10,753 nt of DNA. Origin: Clostridia bacterium. Its GTDB lineage: Bacteria > Bacillota_A > Clostridia > Christensenellales > UBA1242. Numbering within the stretch: position 1 is the stretch's first letter; each line of letters starts with the position of its first letter. This document shows, in pieces, positions 5,310 through 10,753 of this stretch. The notes beneath the pieces are model-generated. The model was not told the origin of the DNA. It made no database searches and worked only from the letters and a program-made list of their open reading frames with translations. The stretch is from contig JAQVQJ010000032.1 of the NCBI GenBank assembly GCA_028701635.1, forward strand, positions 1 through 10,753, written 5' to 3'. Made by a program: the position numbers and the translations under genes.

Positions 5310-6509
5310 TTATAATTTCTCGTGCGACCTTCTATGAACATTTAAGCATATTCCTATAGCAGACATAAAAACTATAAGAGAAGTTCCGCCTGAACTTATA
5401 AATGGCAATGGAAGTCCTGTTGGCGGAATTAAACCAGTAACTACACAAAGATTTATTACGACCTGAATTGCGATAACGCTAGCTATACCTAAAACTAAAA
5501 GTGCCCCAAATCTGTCTTTGGCATTTTTTGCTATGTTAACTAAAAGCAAAATTAACACGGCCATTACAATTATGAAAATAGTTGTTCCAACAAAGCCAAA
5601 TTCTTCCCCAATTATTGAAAATATAAAATCACTCTCAGAGAAAGGAAGAAAGAGAAATTTTTGACGCGAATTAAACAGCCCAACCCCAAATAATCCACCA
5701 GAACCAAGAGAATAGAGGGATTGTATTAACTGATACCCTTCTGCCTGTGGATTGGCCCAAGGGTTCAAAAAGGCTACAAACCTTTGTATTCTATAAGGTT
5801 CTATTATTATAAGGGCAGGAACGGCGGCAATTGCTGGAACGGAAAGTAATGCAAAATGTTTAAGTCTAGAACCACCTATAAATAACATAAAGAGCATGAT
5901 TAGCCCCATACACATAGTAATACTCATATTTGGTTCAAGAATAATTAAAGCACAAAAAGCTAGCCCAATTCCTAGTACTGGAAATAAATTTTTGAATTTA
6001 TGGACTTTATCATAGTTGTCTGATAAATAAGCCGCTGCAAATAATACAAAAGCAAATTTTGCAATCTCACTAGGTTGAATAGTAAATATTCCTAAATTCA
6101 GCCATCGATTAGCCCCAAATTTTTCAACACCTATCCCCGGAATAAAAACTAAACATAATATTATAAGTGCTATGATAATTCCCCACCATTTGAATTTTTT
6201 CAAATACTCATAATTTATTCTAGAAATAATTAGCATTGAGATTGTTCCTAACACAACTCCAATAATTTGTTTATTTAAATAAAAATATGGATTGTCATAA
6301 CGATATCCAGCTGAATAATAACTAGCACTATAAACCATTAAACAACCAAAAATTCCAAGAGCTAAAACAATAAGAAAAATACATATTGATTTTTTATCGT
6401 AAAAAATATTTTTATTAAAAATAAAATGATTAATTTTATAAAAATTAACCTTTTTAGCATTTTTTTTAATAAAATGGTCTTTTTTTTGAGAATTTTCGTT
6501 ATTTTTCAT
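5310..6509 (-). CDS. ftsW: SEDS-family lipid II polymerase FtsW (SpoVE alternative)
   Basis: A 399-residue polytopic SEDS protein that polymerises lipid II into glycan strands at the septum together with a class B penicillin-binding protein. Landmarks are GANRWLNLG at 132-140 followed by QPSEIAK at 145-151, a long extracellular loop ending in PFSESDFIFSIIGEE (289-303), and PPTGLPLPFISSGGTS at 362-376. D294 matches the Asp proposed as catalytic in FtsW/RodA. About ten membrane segments are expected. The first ~40 residues form an unusually Lys/Asn-rich cytoplasmic extension. The ATG at 6509 lies inside murD, overlapping its end by 11 bp; no other Met occurs before the first membrane segment. 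The ribosome binding site is weak (AAGAAA), so translational coupling to murD is likely. The dcw position supports FtsW; in sporulating Bacillota the same slot can hold the paralogue SpoVE, which sequence alone does not exclude. Confidence 0.93.
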   Translation of the reverse strand: MKNNENSQKKDHFIKKNAKKVNFYKINHFIFNKNIFYDKKSICIFLIVLALGIFGCLMVYSASYYSAGYRYDNPYFYLNKQIIGVVLGTISMLIISRINYEYLKKFKWWGIIIALIILCLVFIPGIGVEKFGANRWLNLGIFTIQPSEIAKFAFVLFAAAYLSDNYDKVHKFKNLFPVLGIGLAFCALIILEPNMSITMCMGLIMLFMLFIGGSRLKHFALLSVPAIAAVPALIIIEPYRIQRFVAFLNPWANPQAEGYQLIQSLYSLGSGGLFGVGLFNSRQKFLFLPFSESDFIFSIIGEEFGFVGTTIFIIVMAVLILLLVNIAKNAKDRFGALLVLGIASVIAIQVVINLCVVTGLIPPTGLPLPFISSGGTSLIVFMSAIGICLNVHRRSHEKL

Positions 6510-7845
6510 AATTTTTCTTTTTATTTAAATTTAAAATTAATTTTTTAAAATATTTTCCCCTCTCTTCATAGTTCTTAAATTGATCAAAACTTGCACATGC
6601 CGGAGCTAATAAAAGAACATTTTGAACTCCGCCTTTCGCCAATTCTTTTGAAAGTTTATTTCCTTCAATTACTGCTTTGTCAAAATCTTCACAGATTACA
6701 TAATCTTTATAATTGACCTCATCTGCACACTTCTGCATATTCTCTCTAGTCGCACCATATAAAACACATTTGTAAATGTTTGGAGTTAATGCTTTGAAAA
6801 GAATTCTAAAATTCTCTCCTTTATCGCTACCCCCAAGTAGTAAAACGACTTTTTCGTTGAATGCATTTATGTCTGCTATGGTGCTACCAATATTTGTTGC
6901 TTTGCTATCGTTAATATATGTAATTTTGTTTTTAGTTAAGACTTTTTCCAATCTATTTTCCAAGGGTAAAAATTCATTAACTGCAAAATTGATTATTTTT
7001 GCATCAACATTGCAAAGTAATAAAACAAGAATTGCACATAAAATATTTTCCTTATTTTTATTTCCAATTAGTTTAATTTTTTCATTATTCATAATTAATT
7101 CAATTTTTTTATCAGTTTTATAGTAAAATTTATTATTAAAATAGAAAGTGCCAACAAAATCTTTATTTTTTGTTTGATCCTGCATAGAGAAGTAAAATGC
7201 TTTTGCTTTTGTTTTTTTATAAAGTTCTCTTGTTAAACTATCATCATAATTTAAAACGCAAAAATCATTTCTTTTTTGGTTTTCAAATATTCTACATTTT
7301 GCTTCTATGTAATTTTCAAAAGTTTTATGCCTTGTTAAATGGTCGGGCGTTAAATTTAAAATTGCTGAAATTTTTGGCCTAAATTTTCTAATTTTCATTA
7401 ACTGAAAACTGCTCACCTCACACACAATTTTGCTTTTCTTATTTGTTTTTTTATGTAAAGAGATAAGTGGAATCCCTATATTTCCGGCAATAAATGTATT
7501 ACTATTTGCACTTTTTAGAATATGCCCTATTAAAGAACAAGTGGTTGTCTTTCCATTTGTTCCAGTTACTGCAATAACTTCGCCTTTTATATTTTGAAAT
7601 CCAAGTTCTAATTCAGATATTATTTTTACTCTATTTTCTTCTAGTTTTTTATATAAATCTTTGTCCTCATCAACCCCAGGACTAACGACAGCCAATTTTA
7701 ATTTTTTCAAATCAAAATCTTTTAAATCATCAATCTTTTTAACATCATCAAAAATTAAAGGAGTTATTCCTTTATTCTTGTAAAATTCTTGAACTGCAAA
7801 ACCACTCTTTCCAAGCCCATATACTAAAATATTTTTAATTTTCAA
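6499..7845 (-). CDS. murD: UDP-N-acetylmuramoylalanine--D-glutamate ligase MurD
   Basis: A 448-residue cytoplasmic ATP-dependent ligase adding D-Glu to UDP-MurNAc-L-Ala. The N-terminal domain starts ILVYGLGKSG (residues 6-15). The central ATPase domain has GTNGKTT at 95-101, EVSSFQL at 143-149, NLTPDHLTRH at 164-173 and K183, the expected carbamylated lysine, in EAKCRIF. The C-terminal domain has DSKATN at 313-318, GGSDKG at 338-343 and APACASFDQF at 414-423. The start is TTG at 7845: its TTGA overlaps the mraY TGA stop by four bases and yields the canonical N-terminus; no in-frame ATG fits. Two normally conserved histidines are changed: GxHNxxN is GNKNKEN (261-267) and the HR of the (E/P)HR(L/F)E motif is NR (ENRLE, 296-300). 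All catalytic motifs remain, so it is probably active. It is in an operon between mraY and ftsW. Confidence 0.95.
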   Translation of the reverse strand: MKIKNILVYGLGKSGFAVQEFYKNKGITPLIFDDVKKIDDLKDFDLKKLKLAVVSPGVDEDKDLYKKLEENRVKIISELELGFQNIKGEVIAVTGTNGKTTTCSLIGHILKSANSNTFIAGNIGIPLISLHKKTNKKSKIVCEVSSFQLMKIRKFRPKISAILNLTPDHLTRHKTFENYIEAKCRIFENQKRNDFCVLNYDDSLTRELYKKTKAKAFYFSMQDQTKNKDFVGTFYFNNKFYYKTDKKIELIMNNEKIKLIGNKNKENILCAILVLLLCNVDAKIINFAVNEFLPLENRLEKVLTKNKITYINDSKATNIGSTIADINAFNEKVVLLLGGSDKGENFRILFKALTPNIYKCVLYGATRENMQKCADEVNYKDYVICEDFDKAVIEGNKLSKELAKGGVQNVLLLAPACASFDQFKNYEERGKYFKKLILNLNKKKNYEK

Positions 7846-8840
7846 AACCCACCCGCATATAAAGTAATAGCAACTATAAGCGATGATACTGCTATTGTTA
7901 TTACTATATATATGAAGGTGATTCTATTTTCATACACCCCTTTTTTCTCAAAATGATGATGAAGTGGCGCCATTAAAAAAATTCTTTTCTTTGTTCTTTT
8001 GTAGTATAGAACTTGAATTGTTACTGACAATGCAGAAAGAACAAACATAATGCCAATAAAAGGAATTAAAAGTGTTAGTTTTGAAAAAACTGCTATGCTA
8101 GTTAAAAGTCCACCCAGTGCCAACGAGCCAGTATCTCCCATAAAGACTTTTGCCTTATTTACATTAAATATTAAAAAGGCAATGATTGCTCCTAGTGCAC
8201 AACAACATAAAACAATTAAATTCTCATATTCATAAATATTTATTAAATTCATAGCGGTAGATTTATAAACAACAAGCAGAGCAATAAAAGCTAATAGGTA
8301 TGCCGAGCTAACACCTCCCGCAAGTCCATCAAGTCCATCAGTTAAATTAACACTATTGACAAGCGCTAGATAAACAAAAATTATAATGGGGACTATAAAA
8401 ACTCCCAAATTAATTTCTATACTCGTAAAAGGAACGACGAGATTAGAGCCGACTAAATTTGAATAATAAGCATAAAATGCAATAATTGTAGCTATGCCTC
8501 CTTGCCCTATTATTTTTTGATAAGGTTTTAGTCCTTCATTTCTTTTATATCGAATTTTTATAAAATCATCTAAAAACCCCAGCGTTCCGTATGCTAACAT
8601 AACCGCAAGAGAAATAACTGCCAACTGATAATTATTATTGAAAAAACAAAAGGATACCATTATTGTTATAATAAAAATTAACCCACCCATAGTTGGTGTT
8701 CCCTGTTTAACTAAATGGGATTCAACATAGTGCAATATTGTTTGAGAAGCTTTAAACTTTTTTGATGCATTAATTATAAATGGAGCGATAATCGTTCCAA
8801 TAACTAAACAAGCAACAAAACATAATAAATAATATTCCAA
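7842..8840 (-). CDS. mraY: Phospho-N-acetylmuramoyl-pentapeptide transferase MraY
   Basis: A 332-residue integral membrane enzyme with about ten spans that transfers phospho-MurNAc-pentapeptide to undecaprenyl phosphate, making lipid I. Motifs are GTPTMGG (47-53), LDDFIK with the catalytic Asp pair at 91-92, NLTDGLDGLAGG (165-176), MGDTGSLALGG with the third active-site Asp at about 236, and the PLHHHFEKKG histidine triad at 294-296. The start is uncertain. I choose TTG at 8840, one base after the murE stop, because AGGGG (8846-8850) lies five bases upstream and the N-terminus then matches the family length. TTG at 8864, giving 340 residues and a 23-bp overlap with murE, is possible but lacks a good ribosome binding site. 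It overlaps murD by four bases. Function is secure. Confidence 0.95.
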   Translation of the reverse strand: MEYYLLCFVACLVIGTIIAPFIINASKKFKASQTILHYVESHLVKQGTPTMGGLIFIITIMVSFCFFNNNYQLAVISLAVMLAYGTLGFLDDFIKIRYKRNEGLKPYQKIIGQGGIATIIAFYAYYSNLVGSNLVVPFTSIEINLGVFIVPIIIFVYLALVNSVNLTDGLDGLAGGVSSAYLLAFIALLVVYKSTAMNLINIYEYENLIVLCCCALGAIIAFLIFNVNKAKVFMGDTGSLALGGLLTSIAVFSKLTLLIPFIGIMFVLSALSVTIQVLYYKRTKKRIFLMAPLHHHFEKKGVYENRITFIYIVITIAVSSLIVAITLYAGGF

Positions 8841-8841
8841 A

Positions 8842-10308
8842 CTAACCCCTACTAACAACCTCAATTTGCATTTCTTCGTTTTTTTCTATAACAACATCAA
8901 AATCGTTATAAGGAGATTTTACCCCATTTATGTCTTGATATTCCTCCGCCCCTTTTCCGCATATAGCAATAACGTCGCCCTTTTTAGAAAAGTTTATAGC
9001 AAAATTAATCGCTTCCTTCCTATCAACTATACGAATGTGTCTATTTGAAACCATACCATTTTCAATATCATCTAAAATCAACTCTGGATTTTCAAACCTT
9101 GGATTATCACTAGTTAAAACAACAAAATCACTTAATTTCTCTGCCATTTCTCCCATTTGAGGGCGTTTCCCTTTATCTCTATTGCCTCCACAGCCAAAAA
9201 TAGTAATCAATCTATTAACTGGTAATTGTTTAATGGCAGTAAGTATTTTTTCGATTCCATCTGGCGTGTGCGCAAAATCAATAACTACCATTGCCCCGTT
9301 AGATAAATTCATAGAATTGAATCTTCCGGGGACGCTTTCTATTTTTTCCAGTCCTTTTTTTATATCTTTACAGTTTATTCCAAGTTGAAATGTTGCGCCC
9401 GCCGCCGCTAATGAATTATAAACATTAAATTCTCCTAAGAGATTGCTTTTTATATTCAAAATATTATCGCAAATATTGACAACGTATTGACTTGATGTAC
9501 TTTTTTTATTTATATCAATGGCAAAAATATCTGTTGGATTTTTTAATCCATAAGAAATGAAAGGCACTTTTATATCTCTAGATATTTCCAGCCCCACTTC
9601 ATCGTCAAAGTTCAAAACTGCATTTTTTATTAAATTCCCATTAAATAATTTTAATTTTGTTTCTTTATAGTTATCCATGGTCTTAAAATAATCTAAATGA
9701 TCTTGTGTAAAATTAGTAAAAACTCCAACATCAAAACAAATTCCTTCTAATTTTTCTAATGCTAATGAGTGTGCAGACACTTCCATAACAACATATTCTA
9801 TTTTATTATTAACCATTGTTCTTAATATTTTATGTAGAACTTGCGGGTCTGGAGTTGTTAAATTGGTTTCAAAATATTGATTACCAATATAAGCACCTTG
9901 TGTTCCAATTAAACCAACTGATTTTCCAGCACTTTCCAGTATCGATCTTATTAAAAAACTAGTGGTAGTTTTTCCATTCGTTCCAGTAATGGCAATAAGT
10001 TTTAAATCTTTTATAGGATTACCAAAAAAATTTCTGCAACAGATAGAAAAAGCTTTTCTGCTATTTTCAACAATGATTTGAGGTATATTTACTTGAACCT
10101 GTCTTTGACAAATTATTAGTGTTGCCCCTTTTGCGACAGCATCATTAACATAGTTATGTCCATCTGCATTTTCACCTTTCAAACAAAAAAATACTGTACC
10201 ACCAACAACTTTTTTACTATCATAAGTTAGATTGTCTACTTGCAAATTCTCAATTTGCCCAATAATTCTTTTGATTTCAATGTCTTTTGTCATCTCATTA
10301 ATTAGCAT
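8842..10308 (-). CDS. murE: UDP-MurNAc-L-Ala-D-Glu--meso-DAP ligase MurE
   Basis: A 488-residue cytoplasmic ATP-dependent ligase adding the third stem-peptide residue. The start is ATG at 10308, seven bases after AGGAG; an in-frame ATG at 10326 lies upstream of that site. Motifs are YDSKKV at 29-34 (N-terminal UDP-binding domain), GTNGKTT (109-115), TTPDP (151-155), EVSAHSL (176-182), NFTQDHLDYF (199-208), K218 as the expected carbamylated lysine, GEFNVYN (292-298), GRF (328-330) and DNPR (401-404). DNPR is the signature of meso-diaminopimelate-adding enzymes as opposed to lysine-adding ones, so the organism probably has DAP-type peptidoglycan. The late motif is GKGAEEYQ (451-458), where the family usually has GKGHE: His is replaced by Ala while the DAP-contacting Gly and Glu are kept. 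It is the first gene of the leftward cluster. murF does not follow; mraY is next. Confidence 0.95.
   Translation of the reverse strand: MLINEMTKDIEIKRIIGQIENLQVDNLTYDSKKVVGGTVFFCLKGENADGHNYVNDAVAKGATLIICQRQVQVNIPQIIVENSRKAFSICCRNFFGNPIKDLKLIAITGTNGKTTTSFLIRSILESAGKSVGLIGTQGAYIGNQYFETNLTTPDPQVLHKILRTMVNNKIEYVVMEVSAHSLALEKLEGICFDVGVFTNFTQDHLDYFKTMDNYKETKLKLFNGNLIKNAVLNFDDEVGLEISRDIKVPFISYGLKNPTDIFAIDINKKSTSSQYVVNICDNILNIKSNLLGEFNVYNSLAAAGATFQLGINCKDIKKGLEKIESVPGRFNSMNLSNGAMVVIDFAHTPDGIEKILTAIKQLPVNRLITIFGCGGNRDKGKRPQMGEMAEKLSDFVVLTSDNPRFENPELILDDIENGMVSNRHIRIVDRKEAINFAINFSKKGDVIAICGKGAEEYQDINGVKSPYNDFDVVIEKNEEMQIEVVSRG
8846..8850 (-). promoter_or_regulatory. Ribosome binding site of mraY inside the end of murE
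   Basis: The minus strand reads AGGGG, then TTAGT, then TTG at 8840. The site overlaps the last codons of murE, so mraY translation probably depends on ribosomes finishing murE. It is the reason for preferring the TTG at 8840. Confidence 0.55.
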
Positions 10309-10315
10309 ATTTTTA

Positions 10316-10320
10316 CTCCT
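10316..10320 (-). promoter_or_regulatory. Ribosome binding site of murE
   Basis: The minus strand reads AGGAG, then a seven-base spacer, then ATG at 10308. This optimal site favours the second in-frame ATG and trims six residues from the longest frame. Confidence 0.75.
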
Positions 10321-10413
10321 AATCATAATAATAACTTATAAAATTAAAAAAAAGTCATATAAGCAAAATAAGTCAAATTAATATATTTTTTGATTTTTAA
10401 TTTTAAAATTAGC

Positions 10414-10453
10414 TATCATAATAAATTATTGTTTATATAATAGAATTATGATA
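10414..10453. promoter_or_regulatory. Dyad symmetry with TATAAT between murE and the kinase gene
   Basis: TATCATAAT (10414-10422) and ATTATGATA (10445-10453) are exact 9-bp inverted repeats. Inside them ATTAT (10425-10429) and ATAAT (10437-10441) also pair, leaving a 7-base loop. A perfect TATAAT (10436-10441) in the rightward direction lies within the dyad. Transcription from it would start near 10448, about 25 nucleotides before the kinase ATG. No good -35 box is seen at 17 bp. The sequence is almost entirely A/T, so chance symmetry is a real possibility. Confidence 0.35.
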
Positions 10454-10472
10454 AAATAAATCCGTGAGAATT

Positions 10473-10753
10473 ATGAACAAGCAAGCAGCATTAATAAAAA
10501 GAGAATTGACTCTAAATGAAATTAATAAAGAATCAAAAAAGAATCTTGATATTTTGATTTCAAAAAATGAAAATTATTATCATAGCCAAATAAATGAAAT
10601 AGTTGAAGACATTGTAACGCCAAGGAGTAAAATAAAAGTTCTTTTATTGTCTGGCCCTTCTTCAGCTGGGAAAACTACTAGCTCCAATATTTTATGTTCT
10701 TCTCTTGAAAAAAAGGGGATAAACTCTATTGTTATATCACTTGATAATTTTTA
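10473..10753 (+). CDS. Uridine kinase-like nucleoside kinase (5' part, cut by window)
   Basis: Only the first 93 residues are present; the frame runs off the window. A polar helical N-terminus of about 54 residues precedes a hydrophobic strand and P-loop, KVLLLSGPSSAGKTT (55-69). A second strand then ends in SIVISLDNF (85-93), the position of the SLDDFY motif in the uridine kinase/phosphoribulokinase family. The helical segment NEIVEDI just before the P-loop resembles the linker of the roughly 550-residue clostridial nucleoside kinases. Those normally have an N-terminal TGS and threonyl-tRNA-synthetase-like region, for which there is no room here: an in-frame stop (TAA, 10452-10454) lies just upstream. 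The start is ATG at 10473 or the in-frame GTG at 10464; neither has a strong Shine-Dalgarno sequence. It is divergent from murE across 164 bp. A phosphotransferase of this P-loop group is likely; the substrate is not determinable. Confidence 0.8.
   Translation, partial: MNKQAALIKRELTLNEINKESKKNLDILISKNENYYHSQINEIVEDIVTPRSKIKVLLLSGPSSAGKTTSSNILCSSLEKKGINSIVISLDNF

Noticed and set aside
6776..7123. Open frame of 115 codons on the plus strand inside murD
   Set aside because: Antisense to a conserved Mur ligase, hydrophobic because of codon complementarity, with no upstream signals.
10398..10411. 14-bp palindrome between murE and the kinase gene
   Set aside because: Composed only of A and T; palindromes of this length are expected by chance in a window this size and composition.
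1..10753. CRISPR arrays, tRNA or rRNA genes, insertion sequences, phage or toxin-antitoxin genes
   Set aside because: No regularly spaced repeats, cloverleaf-like blocks, transposase motifs or toxin families were seen. The low-complexity repeats at 3600-3850 are coding, not CRISPR.

Overview
The window looks like a chromosomal segment of a low-GC (by eye about 30% or less) member of the Bacillota, probably an uncultured gut-type Clostridia lineage. The grounds are strong A/T bias, AGGAG-type ribosome binding sites before most genes, TGA used as an ordinary stop (rsmD, mraY), a MurE carrying the DNPR motif of meso-diaminopimelate ligases, and clostridial-looking MurG and RsmD. The assignment is inference from protein character, not from any search.

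Left part (1-1935): a small acidic lipoprotein gene and thymidylate kinase (tmk) run leftwards, and the 16S rRNA methyltransferase rsmD diverges from tmk to the right. Middle part (1961-4089): a subtilase without signal peptide (AprX-like) lies downstream of a 104-residue charged protein of unknown function. Both run leftwards, and an asparagine/glutamine-rich 185-residue protein diverges from them. The 96-bp gap between the divergent genes holds a perfect 20-bp palindrome whose two arms are each a consensus TATAAT box facing opposite ways, the most striking non-coding signal in the window.

Right part (4136-10308): a peptidoglycan precursor block of the division/cell-wall (dcw) type. murE, mraY, murD and ftsW are read leftwards, with a 1-bp gap or short overlaps between genes and TTG starts for mraY and murD. 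They therefore look like one translationally coupled operon: MurE adds meso-DAP, MurD adds D-Glu, MraY makes lipid I and FtsW polymerises lipid II. murG, which makes lipid II and usually follows ftsW on the same strand, is instead on the opposite strand and converges on ftsW. murF is not between murE and mraY. At the right edge (10473 onward, cut by the window) a uridine-kinase-like P-loop kinase diverges from murE.

No tRNA, rRNA, CRISPR array, insertion sequence, phage gene or riboswitch was recognised. No intergenic stretch exceeds about 165 bp. No GC-rich rho-independent terminator was found. The window is mostly housekeeping; the less explained part is the 3.1-4.1 kb locus (small protein, subtilase, N/Q-rich protein and shared dyad promoter).
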